Position numbers and translations under genes: made by a program
In this document: one piece after another, positions 1 to 9,071 of the stretch
Layout of the letters: each line of letters opens with the position of its first letter
Numbering within the stretch: the first letter of the stretch is position 1
Origin: Chromatiales bacterium
GTDB lineage: Bacteria; Pseudomonadota; Gammaproteobacteria; Steroidobacterales; GCA-2729495
Direction of reading: 5' to 3'
Length of the DNA stretch: 64,000 bases
Assembly (NCBI GenBank): GCA_016789885.1
Contig: JAEUPZ010000014.1
Span: 62,001 to 126,000 of the forward strand
The notes under the pieces: generated by a model
The model's input: the letters and a program-made list of their open reading frames with translations, nothing else
Database searches by the model: none
Told to the model about the DNA's origin: nothing

Positions 1-852
1 GACTGGGCCGTGGCCTTCACCGACGGCGGTGGCAGTCCGGCACCGCTGTGGACGGCCTGCAGCAGCGATCCGTGCACGTCGTCGAACCGGCAGCCCATCA
101 CGGCCCGGCCCGAGGTCGGCATCAACCCACCCCAGGGCTTCATGGTCTACTTCGGAACGGGCCGCTACTTCGCCGTCGGCGACAACAACGCGGCGACCGG
201 GGGCAGCAACAGCTTCTACGCCATCCGGGACCGCAACGACAAGCAGACCGCTTCGCCGGAGCGGCCCAGCGGGCTCCGCTCGAAGCTCGTCGAGCAGGAT
301 CTCATCGCCGAGCTGACGTCGGTGGAGTTCACGAAGGACCTCGGAACCCTGTCCACCAGCGACGACGTCACCTTCGAGCAGGACATCCGCGTCACCACGC
401 GCAAGCCCATCGCCGATGCCGATGACGGGTGGTTCTTCGACCTGCCGACGACCGGAGAGCGGCAGGTCAGCACGCCGATCCTGCGCAATGGGCGCATCAT
501 CTTCACTACGCTGATCCCCTCGGGCGACGCCTGCAGCGCCGGCGGCACGAGCTGGCTCATGGAGATGGACGCGCTGTCCGGCGGCCGGCTCAGCTTCTCG
601 CCCTTCGACCTGAACGAAGACGGCCAGTTCAACGTGCAGGACTTCATCACCGTGACCATCGACGGGGAAGAGGTGCAGGTGCCGGCCAGCGGCATCCGCT
701 CCACCGAGGGCATCATCAAGACGCCGGCCATCATCATCCTCGACCGTGACCGCGAGACCAAGAAGGCCAGCGGCAGCAGCGGCGGCATCTTCGGCGTCAA
801 CGAGAATGCCGGCGACCAGCGGGGCCGCATGTCGTGGCGCCAGGTCGACTGA
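1..852 (+). CDS. pilY1: PilY1-family type IV pilus adhesin/assembly protein, C-terminal part (5' truncated by window)
   Basis: The reading frame is open from the first base, so the gene begins upstream of the window; 283 C-terminal residues are visible. PilY1 proteins sit at the tip of type IV pili and help control extension, retraction and adhesion. The visible part resembles the end of the C-terminal beta-propeller: it has a GTGRYF segment, 'STPILRNGRIIFTTL' and a closing Trp/Arg-rich tail. A DLNEDGQFN segment, encoded around 607-633, fits the D-x-N-x-D-G calcium-binding loop known in PilY1. The following genes (PilY2-like, PilE) match the end of the pilVWXY1Y2E operon. The N-terminal von Willebrand-like region cannot be seen. 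Confidence 0.85.
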   Translation, partial: DWAVAFTDGGGSPAPLWTACSSDPCTSSNRQPITARPEVGINPPQGFMVYFGTGRYFAVGDNNAATGGSNSFYAIRDRNDKQTASPERPSGLRSKLVEQDLIAELTSVEFTKDLGTLSTSDDVTFEQDIRVTTRKPIADADDGWFFDLPTTGERQVSTPILRNGRIIFTTLIPSGDACSAGGTSWLMEMDALSGGRLSFSPFDLNEDGQFNVQDFITVTIDGEEVQVPASGIRSTEGIIKTPAIIILDRDRETKKASGSSGGIFGVNENAGDQRGRMSWRQVD

Positions 853-872
853 CACCATCCCGGGAGCAGACC

Positions 873-1187
873 ATGAAGTTGCCAGTGATCCTCCGTCGCC
901 TGCTGCCCGTGCTCGTCCTCGGCGTCGCAGGCCCCGCCGGCGCGGCCGACCTGCCGCCGCCCTTCGAGGGCCGCATCGACGCCGTGTCCGTCGCCAGCCG
1001 CCAGGTCACCATCGGTGGCGTCACCTACCGGCTGACCGGCAGTGCCCGGGTGCAGGGCGAGGACGGCCGCCTGGTCCCGCTGCGCGCCACGGATGCTGGT
1101 CGCCCGGCCCGGGTACAGCTGGCGGCGCCGGTGCCCGGAGCGGCCGGCCATGCCCCCATCGTTTCCCTGACCCTGATCAACGAATAG
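873..1187 (+). CDS. PilY2-like small exported protein of the minor-pilin operon
   Basis: A 104-residue protein with an N-terminal signal peptide (basic start, hydrophobic stretch to about residue 23, ending AGAA). Its mature core contains 'GRIDAVSVASRQVTIGGVTYRL', a short beta-rich pattern that I associate with PilY2, the small protein encoded between pilY1 and pilE in pseudomonads. The ATG at 873 was chosen over an in-frame upstream codon because GGAG at 863-866 precedes it at normal spacing and the signal peptide then starts at residue 1. The role of PilY2 in pilus biogenesis is poorly defined. The assignment rests on position and this short motif. Confidence 0.7.
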   Translation: MKLPVILRRLLPVLVLGVAGPAGAADLPPPFEGRIDAVSVASRQVTIGGVTYRLTGSARVQGEDGRLVPLRATDAGRPARVQLAAPVPGAAGHAPIVSLTLINE

Positions 1188-1196
1188 GAACCGGTC

Positions 1197-1619
1197 ATGC
1201 GCCGCCCCAGTTTCCCTGTAGCGACGACGCGCAGCGCCGGCGGCTTCACGCTGCTCGAGCTGCTGGTCGTGATGACCGTCATCGCGATCCTCGCGTCCGT
1301 CGCCATCCCCAGCTACCAGCAGAGCGTCATGCGCAGCCGGCGGGCCGACGCCCGCGTCGCCATGAACGCCGTCGCCAGCCGCCTCGAGCGCTGCTTCACG
1401 CAGTTCGGGGCCTACGACGCGGATGAGTGCGCCATCGAGAGTCCGGCCGACTCGCCGGAGGGCTTCTACGAGGTGAGCGTGGTGCGCGATGCTGCCGCAT
1501 ACGCGCTCACCGCGGAGCCTCAGGGCGCCCAGGCCGACGATACGGCCTGCGGAACGCTGTCCGTGACCAGCACCGGTCTCCGGGCCGCCACCGGCGAGAC
1601 GCCCGACCGCTGCTGGTGA
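1197..1619 (+). CDS. pilE: PilE-like type IV minor pilin
   Basis: A 140-residue prepilin. The leader ends at Gly16 in '...AGG|FTLLELLVVM', the classic PilD processing site with Phe+1 and Glu+5, followed by the hydrophobic N-terminal helix. A cysteine pair near the C-terminus (TACGTL ... DRCW) would form the D-region disulfide loop typical of pilins. It lies 9 bases after the PilY2-like gene and is the last gene of the minor-pilin operon. After PilD cleavage and N-methylation it would be assembled into the inner-membrane pilus priming complex. The length is normal for PilE. Confidence 0.88.
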   Translation: MRRPSFPVATTRSAGGFTLLELLVVMTVIAILASVAIPSYQQSVMRSRRADARVAMNAVASRLERCFTQFGAYDADECAIESPADSPEGFYEVSVVRDAAAYALTAEPQGAQADDTACGTLSVTSTGLRAATGETPDRCW

Positions 1620-1770
1620 TCCCGCCCGCGGCCTGATCCTGGGGCTGCGGCCGGCGGTCCCGCCGCCGGTGCCGCGGGTTCCGTCGCGCGGCCGATTTCA
1701 GTACCGTGCGGCCATGAATGCCATGCCAGGGTGCCGGGCCGCCTGCGCGCCCGCCTGACCCTCCAGCCCG

Positions 1771-4263
1771 TTGCCACTCCCCTCCTCTGACCTGCCCGTC
1801 ACCGGGGCGCTGCCCGGCTTGCTGGCGGCGCTCGCCGATGCGGGCGTCGCCGTGCTCACGGCCCCGCCGGGCGCCGGCAAGAGCACGCTGGTGCCGCTGG
1901 CGCTGCTCGACGCGGCGTGGCTGGACAGCCAGCGCATCGTGCTCCTCGAGCCTCGGCGGCTGGCAGCCCGGGCCCTGGCCGCCCGCATGGCGAGCCTGCT
2001 GGGCGATGAGGTCGGCGCGACCGTCGGCTACCGCATGCGCCAGGACACGAAGGTCTCGCGGGCCACGCGCCTCGAGGTGGTCACGGAGGGCGTCCTGACA
2101 CGGATGCTCCAGGACGACCCGGCCCTGGAGGGCGTCGGTGCCGTCCTCTTCGACGAGTTCCACGAGCGCAGCCTGCAGGCAGACCTGGGTCTGGCGCTCA
2201 CCATCGATGCGCGGGCCAACCTGCGTCCGGACCTGCGCCTGCTGGTCATGTCGGCGACGCTGCAGGCCGCTCCCGTCGCGGCGCTCCTCGGCGGGGCGCC
2301 AGTGGTCACCGCCGAGGGCCGCAGCTTTCCGGTGGCCACGCAGTACCTGCCGTCGCGGCCCGACGAGCCCCTGCCGCGCGCGGTGGCGGGCGCCGTGCGC
2401 CGGGCGCTGGCCGAGACCCCGGGCGACGTGCTCGTTTTCCTGCCCGGCAGCGGCGAGATCCGGCGGACGGCCGAGCACCTGGCCGGCATCCATGCCGCGC
2501 CGGCGGTTACCGTGCGCACGTTGTACGGCGACCTGTCCCGCGAGGAGCAGGACGCGGCCATCCGGCCGTCACCGCCCGGGGAGCGCAAGGTGCTGCTGTC
2601 GACGAACATCGCCGAGACGAGCCTGACCATCGAGGGCGTCACCGCCGTTGTCGACAGCGGGCTCGAGCGGCGGGCCAGGTTCGATCCGAACACGGGCCTT
2701 GGCAGCCTCGTCACCGACTGGATCTCGCGGGCCTCGGCCGACCAGCGGCAGGGGCGGGCCGGGCGCCTCGGTCCCGGCGTGTGCTACCGCCTGTGGGGCG
2801 AAGCGCGGCAGCGCAGCCTGCTGCCGGCCACGCCGCCCGAGATCGTCGCCACCGACCTGGCGCCGCTGGCGCTGGAACTCGCCGCCTGGGGCATCGCCGA
2901 TGCGGCGGCGCTGTGCTGGCTCGACGCGCCACCGGCCGGGGCCTTCGCCCAGGCGCGGACGTTGCTGGCGAGCCTCGGCGCGCTCGACCCTGGGGGACTC
3001 ATCACGCCCCACGGGAAGGCCCTGCAGCGGCTCGGCGTCCATCCCCGGCTCGGCCATCTGCTGCTGTACGCTCGCGACCGTCGGCTCGAAGGGACCGCGG
3101 CGGCCATCGCTGCCCTGCTGGGGGAGCGGGACCTGCTCCGGGGCGAGGCGGCGCGCAACGATGCGGACCTGCGCACGCGCCTCGAGCTGCTGCGGGCCGG
3201 TGCGCCGGGAACGCGCACCATCCGGCGCGCCGCCGACGACCTGCTGCGGCGGCTGGGGGCCAGCACCGCGCGCACGGCCATCGATCCCGATGCGGCCGGT
3301 GCACTGCTGGCGGTGGGCTGGCCCGACCGGGTCGGCCGTGCCCGCGAGCCCGGCGGTGGCCGCTACCAGCTCGCCAGCGGCCGCGGCGCCAGCCTCGGTG
3401 CCCCGCAGCCGCTGTCGCGGGCGGAGTTCATCGTCGCACCCGCCGTCGATGCCGGGGCGCGCGATGCGCGGATCTTTCTCGCTGCACCCGTGTCGCTGTC
3501 GGAGCTGCAGGAAGCGCTGCCACAGGCGATCACGACCGCGACCGAGGTGGCCTGGGAGCCCCGGGAGGGTGCTGTCGTTGCCCGGCGCCGCCTGGTACTC
3601 GGTGAGCTGACCCTCGCGGAGCAGCCGGTGCGCGATGCGTCGCCCGTGGCGGTGGCCCGTGCCTTCCTGGCCGGCCTCGCGGCCGCGGGCCTCGACGTGC
3701 TGCCCTGGGAGCCGGTGCTGCGCCAGTGGCAGGCACGGGTCGCACTGGTGCGCGAGTGGGATCCGCGACCGCCGTCGCCGTGGCCCGACGTCAGCGACGC
3801 GGCACTGCTGGCGACGCTGCCCGGGTGGCTGGCCCCGTGGTTGGAGGGATATTCCCGCCTCGACCACCTGCGGCGCCTCGACCTGGGCGCGGCCCTGCGA
3901 TCGCAGCTCGACCACGCCCTGCAGCGGCGGCTCGACGAGCTGGCGCCCACGCACTTCGCCGTGCCCAGCGGTTCGCGCATCGCCATCGACTACCTCGACG
4001 GTGCGGTGCCGACGCTGTCGGTGCGGCTGCAGGAGGTCTTTGGGCTGAAGGCCTCGCCGGCCGTCTGCGCCGGCCGGGTTCCGGTGCTGCTCAAGCTGCT
4101 GTCGCCGGCGGGCCGGCCCGTGCAGGTCACCCGCGACCTCGCGAGCTTCTGGGCCAGCGGCTACCACGAGGTACGGCGGGAGCTGAAGGGCCGGTATCCC
4201 AGGCACTACTGGCCCGAGGATCCGCACACCGCCGAGCCGACGCGCCGCGTCCGTCCACGGTGA
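1771..4263 (+). CDS. hrpB: ATP-dependent RNA helicase HrpB (DEAH box)
   Basis: An 830-residue superfamily 2 helicase. In order it shows Walker A (APPGAGKST, about residue 31), the DEFH box, the MSATL motif III, 'NIAETSLTI' (motif V) and 'QRQGRAGR' (motif VI). HrpB-specific C-terminal domains follow and end in the conserved 'YPRHYWPEDP' segment. HrpB is a DEAH-box RNA helicase of ill-defined cellular role in proteobacteria. An in-frame stop at 1756-1758 leaves the TTG at 1771 as the only standard start that keeps the whole helicase N-terminus, so a TTG start is inferred. It stands alone; about 150 non-coding bases separate it from pilE. Confidence 0.9.
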   Translation: MPLPSSDLPVTGALPGLLAALADAGVAVLTAPPGAGKSTLVPLALLDAAWLDSQRIVLLEPRRLAARALAARMASLLGDEVGATVGYRMRQDTKVSRATRLEVVTEGVLTRMLQDDPALEGVGAVLFDEFHERSLQADLGLALTIDARANLRPDLRLLVMSATLQAAPVAALLGGAPVVTAEGRSFPVATQYLPSRPDEPLPRAVAGAVRRALAETPGDVLVFLPGSGEIRRTAEHLAGIHAAPAVTVRTLYGDLSREEQDAAIRPSPPGERKVLLSTNIAETSLTIEGVTAVVDSGLERRARFDPNTGLGSLVTDWISRASADQRQGRAGRLGPGVCYRLWGEARQRSLLPATPPEIVATDLAPLALELAAWGIADAAALCWLDAPPAGAFAQARTLLASLGALDPGGLITPHGKALQRLGVHPRLGHLLLYARDRRLEGTAAAIAALLGERDLLRGEAARNDADLRTRLELLRAGAPGTRTIRRAADDLLRRLGASTARTAIDPDAAGALLAVGWPDRVGRAREPGGGRYQLASGRGASLGAPQPLSRAEFIVAPAVDAGARDARIFLAAPVSLSELQEALPQAITTATEVAWEPREGAVVARRRLVLGELTLAEQPVRDASPVAVARAFLAGLAAAGLDVLPWEPVLRQWQARVALVREWDPRPPSPWPDVSDAALLATLPGWLAPWLEGYSRLDHLRRLDLGAALRSQLDHALQRRLDELAPTHFAVPSGSRIAIDYLDGAVPTLSVRLQEVFGLKASPAVCAGRVPVLLKLLSPAGRPVQVTRDLASFWASGYHEVRRELKGRYPRHYWPEDPHTAEPTRRVRPR

Positions 4264-4372
4264 GGCGGCGGCGCTCCGGCGCATTGCCGGGCACCGCGGG
4301 CGGCGTGACACTGTGTCGCGTCCCGATGCATCACGGCCCGGGTCCCGTCACCGCCACGCAGGAGTCACCGCC

Positions 4373-5449
4373 ATGTTCCTCGAATCCATGCAGCTCGGAC
4401 TCGAGTCCTTCAGCCGGCGCCAGGCGCTCGGGATGCTCGGTGGCATCGGCCTCGGGGCCGCCGGTCTCGGCGAGGCCAGCGCCGCGCCGGGCGAGGCCAC
4501 GCCCGGCGGACCGCTGAACCTCCGCGACCCGGCCGACAACGTCTACGCCTGGTGCAAGACCTGGGGCACCCTCGGGGACACGCCGGTCTTCGGCGGCCAC
4601 GAGGGCGTGTTCTACGCGGTCATCGGCGACAAGCGCGCGATCCCGCTCTTCGGCTACGTCGGCTTCGGCAGCCTGCAGTTCCGCATGCGGCCCGACGGTG
4701 ACGCCGACTACCGCGGCAAGGACGCGACGTTCTACACCGACCTGCGCACCGGCAAGCTGCTCGAAACCTGGGACAACCCCTTCACCGGCGAGCGGGTCAA
4801 GGTGGTCCCGTACATCAACGACCGCGTCCGCACCACGATGCCGCGCTACTACCCGGTGGAGCGCTTCTACACCGACGCCTACCGCTGGCAGACCGCCATC
4901 GGCAACGCGGCCTCGCGCACCGAGCAGGGGGACAACTACCGCGGTGACGTCGGCGAGTCCGGCAAGACGGTGCCCTTCGTGCTGCCCTGGCGCCGCGTCG
5001 GCGATACCTACCTGCTGTCCTGGGACTGGATGCTCGAGATCGTGAACCCGGTGAACCCCGACGGCTGGCCGTACTCGTCGACGGGGCGCGTCATCAACCC
5101 GTCGGAGCACTTCACGTTCTTCGTACCCGCCAAGGAGCTTGAGGACCGCGGCCGCCCCTGGGCGACCATGACCGCCGGCTTCTTCCGCCAGACGCCGTGG
5201 CTGCCGTGGATGCGCATGGGCAAGAGCGACGTAAAGGGCCGGCTCTTCGCCAACTCCCACAGCTACAAGATCACTGGCACCCGCGGGAACATCCCGATCC
5301 CGGTGCGCGAGTACCTCGAGAAGAACCGGCCCGACATGCTCGAGTGGCCCACCGACTGGGATCCCGCCCCGATCGGCAGTACCTGGGGGTACTACGCCAA
5401 GGTCGTGCCGCCCGAAAACCCCGGGTGGAAGCCGCCGGTGCGGAAGTAG
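4373..5449 (+). CDS. Tat-exported DUF1838 family protein
   Basis: A 358-residue protein that resembles the DUF1838 family throughout (tryptophan- and tyrosine-rich, with 'NVYAWCKTWGTLGD' and 'SWDWMLEIVNP'). The N-terminus has a twin-arginine signal, SRRQALGMLGG, followed by a hydrophobic Gly/Ala stretch and an ASAAP cleavage region, so folded export by the Tat system is likely. The ATG at 4373 is preceded by GGAG at 4361-4364; a longer in-frame version from 4313 would bury the signal. No catalytic function is established for the family. It is convergent with ilvY, with a palindromic repeat between them. Confidence 0.8.
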   Translation: MFLESMQLGLESFSRRQALGMLGGIGLGAAGLGEASAAPGEATPGGPLNLRDPADNVYAWCKTWGTLGDTPVFGGHEGVFYAVIGDKRAIPLFGYVGFGSLQFRMRPDGDADYRGKDATFYTDLRTGKLLETWDNPFTGERVKVVPYINDRVRTTMPRYYPVERFYTDAYRWQTAIGNAASRTEQGDNYRGDVGESGKTVPFVLPWRRVGDTYLLSWDWMLEIVNPVNPDGWPYSSTGRVINPSEHFTFFVPAKELEDRGRPWATMTAGFFRQTPWLPWMRMGKSDVKGRLFANSHSYKITGTRGNIPIPVREYLEKNRPDMLEWPTDWDPAPIGSTWGYYAKVVPPENPGWKPPVRK

Positions 5450-5453
5450 CCGA

Positions 5454-5524
5454 AATCCGGGGACAGTTTACTGATTTGGTGCTGGCTTCTTGGGATAGGA
5501 CAATCAGTAAACTGTCCCCGGATT
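5454..5524. repeat. Perfect 23-bp inverted repeat, REP/RAYT-type palindromic element
   Basis: Two perfectly complementary 23-base arms at 5454-5476 and 5502-5524 flank a 25-base loop. The outer part of each arm reads AATCCGGGGACAGTTTACTG on its own strand. Sequences of this type (CCGGGGACAGT...) are, to my knowledge, dispersed palindromes mobilised by REP-associated tyrosine transposases in gammaproteobacteria; no transposase is encoded here. The element lies between the convergent DUF1838 and ilvY genes and could act as a bidirectional terminator. Its right arm codes for the last six residues (NPGTVY) and stop codon of IlvY. No second copy was noticed in the window. Confidence 0.85.
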
Positions 5525-6421
5525 CCGCCGGCTCGGGGCCAGCAGTGCCGGCGCCCAGAACGCCGCGATCAGGGGGCTGCGCAGCTTCTTTTCCAGCGTG
5601 AAGAGGCCCACCTCGTAGGCCTCGAGCGCGGGGCTCACGCGCAGCACGGCGACCTGGTCGGCGAGCGGGCTGTTGTCGAGCACGATCTGCGGCACGACGC
5701 CCACGCCAAAACCCAGGCTCACCATGCTGACGATGGCCTCGTTGCCGGCGACCTGGGCATAGACCAGCGGCTTGACGCCGAGCCCGCGGAGCCAGCGGTC
5801 GACGCGCTGCCGGGCGAGGCCGCTCTCCGGCAGGATCATCGGTGTCGTGCCCCAGGTCCCCGGGTCGGGCCGGCGGCGCGCCAGCACCGCGCGGCGCGGA
5901 TCATCGGCGGCCGTGATGAAGACGAGCCCCGAGCGGGCGATGGGCTTGAAGGCGAGGCCCGCCGGCAGTGCGTCGGGCCGGGCGCCGATGGCGATGTCCT
6001 CGTGGCCTGCCATGACGCGCGTGATGGCGTCTTCCGGGTCACCGGTGTGCAGCTTGATCTCGATGCGCGGGTGGTCGCGGCGCAGGCGGGAGAGGAGTTC
6101 GAAGAGGAAGCTGTAGCTCGCCGTCACCGAGCAGTACAGGCTGACCTCGCCCTGCAGCGTGCCCGACTGGGCCTGCAGCGTGTGGCGCACCTCGTCCCAG
6201 CCGGTCAGCACCTCCCGTGCCCAGGCGAGGAAGGTCTCGCCCGGGCGGGTCAGGGCGACGGAGCGGTTGTCCCGGTCGAAGAGGGGTGCGCCCAGCTCGT
6301 CCTCGAGCTGCCGGATGCTCCGGCTGAGCGCCGACGGGCTGACATGGCTCGCGGCGCTGGCCCGGCCGAAGTGCAGGGTCTCGGCGAGGGCCACGAACTG
6401 CCGGAGCTGGCGCAGGTCCAT
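5504..6421 (-). CDS. ilvY: LysR-family transcriptional activator IlvY
   Basis: A 305-residue LysR-type regulator. It has an N-terminal winged helix-turn-helix (MDLRQLRQFVALAETLHFGRAS ... SALSRSIRQLEDELG) and a periplasmic-binding-protein-like effector domain. Divergence from ilvC with a short shared promoter region identifies it as IlvY, which in enterics activates ilvC in response to acetolactate and acetohydroxybutyrate. The C-terminal residues NPGTVY and the stop codon come from the palindromic repeat at 5502-5524, so the native 3' end was probably replaced when the element inserted. The core domains look complete. Confidence 0.88.
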   Translation of the reverse strand: MDLRQLRQFVALAETLHFGRASAASHVSPSALSRSIRQLEDELGAPLFDRDNRSVALTRPGETFLAWAREVLTGWDEVRHTLQAQSGTLQGEVSLYCSVTASYSFLFELLSRLRRDHPRIEIKLHTGDPEDAITRVMAGHEDIAIGARPDALPAGLAFKPIARSGLVFITAADDPRRAVLARRRPDPGTWGTTPMILPESGLARQRVDRWLRGLGVKPLVYAQVAGNEAIVSMVSLGFGVGVVPQIVLDNSPLADQVAVLRVSPALEAYEVGLFTLEKKLRSPLIAAFWAPALLAPSRRNPGTVY

Positions 6422-6450
6422 GGCGCCTATATTGCACCAGTCGGCAGACA

Positions 6451-6480
6451 GCGTTGCGAATATATCGTTTTACGCAACGC
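6451..6480. promoter_or_regulatory. Candidate IlvY operator in the ilvY-ilvC intergenic region
   Basis: A perfect 8-base inverted repeat, GCGTTGCG at 6451-6458 and CGCAACGC at 6473-6480, separated by 14 AT-rich bases that break the surrounding GC-rich sequence. Size and position, between two divergent genes, suit a LysR-type operator (an interrupted dyad with a T-N11-A-like core). It is expected to bind IlvY and to control both genes. No clear -35/-10 pair could be assigned. Confidence 0.6.
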
Positions 6481-6494
6481 CGGGCGCCGGGTAG

Positions 6495-7565
<1,071 letters not shown>

Positions 7566-7592
7566 GGCGCCTGTCGAAGGCCCGGAGACAGG

Positions 7593-7619
7593 AAACCCCG
7601 CTTCGGCGGGGTTTTCTTT
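7593..7619 (+). terminator. Intrinsic terminator of ilvC
   Basis: A perfect 9-bp stem, AAACCCCGC (7593-7601) and GCGGGGTTT (7606-7614), with a stable TTCG tetraloop. It is followed by a T-rich run and lies 28 bases after the ilvC stop. It also marks the left edge of the accessory region: the stop codon of the oppositely oriented small ORF lies at 7618-7620. Confidence 0.92.
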
Positions 7620-7851
7620 AGCGATTCTTCAGAGCCTTGCGCAACTGCATCCGGACGACCGGCCACGGGATACCCCTGCCGGGGTTACGCCGGACCCGCG
7701 CCAGCCGCTCGCGAAGCATCTTCTTTTCCTCCCGCGTCATGGGTGGCGGAGTCCGCTGCGGAAGGCGTTCCTTCAGGGTACGGGCGGCAAGAAAGCTGGC
7801 AAGGCTCCCACGCGGTCGCCAGCGGATGGTGATGCGGCGGGATACCGTCAT
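7618..7851 (-). CDS. Small basic hypothetical protein at the end of the restriction operon
   Basis: A 77-residue, strongly basic protein (many Arg/Lys) with no family I can name with confidence. The C-terminal half, 'REEKKMLRERLARVRRNPGRGIPWPVVRMQL', faintly recalls the 'xGIPWEEV' tail of short addiction-module proteins. It starts 11 bases after the HicB-like gene and has a purine-rich GGGGAACGGG before its ATG, so the two are probably co-transcribed and might form a toxin-antitoxin pair. Its stop lies in the T-run of the ilvC terminator. Function unknown. Confidence 0.5.
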   Translation of the reverse strand: MTVSRRITIRWRPRGSLASFLAARTLKERLPQRTPPPMTREEKKMLRERLARVRRNPGRGIPWPVVRMQLRKALKNR

Positions 7852-7862
7852 AACCCGTTCCC

Positions 7863-8099
7863 CTAGTTACCCGGCTCGGTGCAGCTCAGGTGTAAGGCCG
7901 CGGTCTGCGGCGGCAGCGGACGCCCTTCCCGTGCGTAGATCGCGTCGGCGTCCCCCACGACCTCGCAGAGTTCCGCGAACACCGCCTGCTCGTCATCGCC
8001 GTGACAGCCGCCAATGATCAGGCCCGGTGCACTGCCGACGTAGCATTTATCCTCGGCAGACCACTCGACAACCTTTGTGTGCCTGGCGCTGGCTTTCAT
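7863..8099 (-). CDS. HicB-like antitoxin-domain protein
   Basis: A 78-residue protein with the pattern 'KVVEWSAEDKCYVGSAPGLIIGGCHGDDEQAVFAELCEVV', which I recognise as the partial-RNase-H-like HicB fold ('xxWSxEDxCYVGxxPxLxxGGxHGDD'). HicB proteins normally neutralise a HicA mRNA interferase. No HicA-like dsRNA-binding ORF is adjacent. The basic 77-residue protein 11 bases downstream is the only candidate partner. There is no C-terminal DNA-binding domain, so autoregulation by this protein alone is unlikely. Confidence 0.6.
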   Translation of the reverse strand: MKASARHTKVVEWSAEDKCYVGSAPGLIIGGCHGDDEQAVFAELCEVVGDADAIYAREGRPLPPQTAALHLSCTEPGN

Positions 8100-8128
8100 T
8101 TCGCAAGCTCCGCGATACCTGCCTGGCG

Positions 8129-8353
8129 TTATGCCTCGCCGTCGCCTGGACGCGCCTCGGCGGCCAGTCGATCCGCTTCCTCGGCCTGCTCGCGGCGGAC
8201 CGTCGCCACGACGCCGGCGATGGCAAAGCCCATCATCCCGATGAGGCCAGCCATGAGGAAGGCGAGCCCCGGCGAGAAATGCCAGGCCTCGTTCAGGCCG
8301 CCGATCACGCCGACGGGCGTGCCAACGAGGAGGATGGGTTTGGCGATGCGCAT
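8129..8353 (-). CDS. Small two-helix membrane protein
   Basis: A 74-residue protein with two hydrophobic stretches (about residues 5-20 and 28-50) separated by 'NEAWHFSPG', and a charged C-terminal tail (RREQAEEADRLAAEARPGD). It looks like a small inner-membrane hairpin protein with a cytoplasmic tail. It begins 4 bases after the NYN nuclease gene, so co-translation with it is likely. No family recognised. In defence loci a small membrane protein next to a nuclease can be an effector or anchor, but that is only inference here. Confidence 0.55.
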   Translation of the reverse strand: MRIAKPILLVGTPVGVIGGLNEAWHFSPGLAFLMAGLIGMMGFAIAGVVATVRREQAEEADRLAAEARPGDGEA

Positions 8354-8357
8354 GCTG

Positions 8358-9026
8358 TCAGGTCTCCGGCGGCGTAGCGGGCGGCGCCCTGAAGAACTGG
8401 GGGTCCAGGTCGATAAACATGTCAGCGATCCGCGGCAATCGGGGATTCAAGCCGCTGGACAGGGCCGCGACTATCACCTGCTTGCCCTGTCGCTGGCACT
8501 CAGTGATGAGCGGCTCGTAGTCGCCGTCGCCGGTTACAAGGTACACCGTATCGACGTTGTTTTGGAAGGTATGCCCCAATGCATCTACGGTGAGCTGGAT
8601 GTCGACGCCCTTCCCGGCCCTGTTCTTCTGTTTCGTGAATACGCGCGGGTAGAGGCGATCGAGGAGGCGTGCCCGCATCACCTGACCCAGTGGCACATAT
8701 TGCTGGAACTGCATACCCTTGATCGCATCAGAAATCTCTGCCGCTCGCTCGCTGTTGCCCGTGCAGTACGTGTAATAAGTGGCGCGAATGACGACGTTCA
8801 GCTGCGGCTGGATTACCCCGTAGTACCATGCGTAAACATCTGGGACGTACAGCACTTCGGGGTGTGGTTCCCGACCGGCCTTTCTCATCTCCTGGAATCG
8901 ACAGACAAGGTTCTCCCCGTCGATGAAGGCCATCATCCGGCCGGGGCTGGGGGTCGGCTCGCTGGGTGGCTGGTACACGAACTGCCTCCGTCGGTTGAGG
9001 AGATGCACGGGTAGTGCCGGGTTCAT
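8358..9026 (-). CDS. NYN-domain (PIN-like) nuclease, second copy in the locus
   Basis: A 222-residue NYN/LabA-type protein. Expected metal-binding acidic residues are visible: Asp36 in 'AFIDGEN', Asp142 and Asp148 in 'KGVDIQLTVDAL', and Asp167/Asp169 in 'TGDGDY'. NYN domains are PIN-like metal-dependent RNases. It is the seventh gene of the minus-strand run that starts at hsdM, 45 bases after DUF3024 and 4 bases before the small membrane gene. It shares the KGVD...GDxD signature with the other NYN protein at 12661-13482 but differs elsewhere, so a recent tandem duplication is unlikely. Confidence 0.82.
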   Translation of the reverse strand: MNPALPVHLLNRRRQFVYQPPSEPTPSPGRMMAFIDGENLVCRFQEMRKAGREPHPEVLYVPDVYAWYYGVIQPQLNVVIRATYYTYCTGNSERAAEISDAIKGMQFQQYVPLGQVMRARLLDRLYPRVFTKQKNRAGKGVDIQLTVDALGHTFQNNVDTVYLVTGDGDYEPLITECQRQGKQVIVAALSSGLNPRLPRIADMFIDLDPQFFRAPPATPPET

Positions 9027-9071
9027 GTCTGTACGGCGTCAGAAGACGTGGCCCGTCCGATGGCCGTTGGG

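Noticed and set aside
8001..9014. A 337-codon plus-strand frame over the second NYN gene
   Set aside because: It would cross three minus-strand genes. The NYN product has the expected acidic motifs, and this frame has none.
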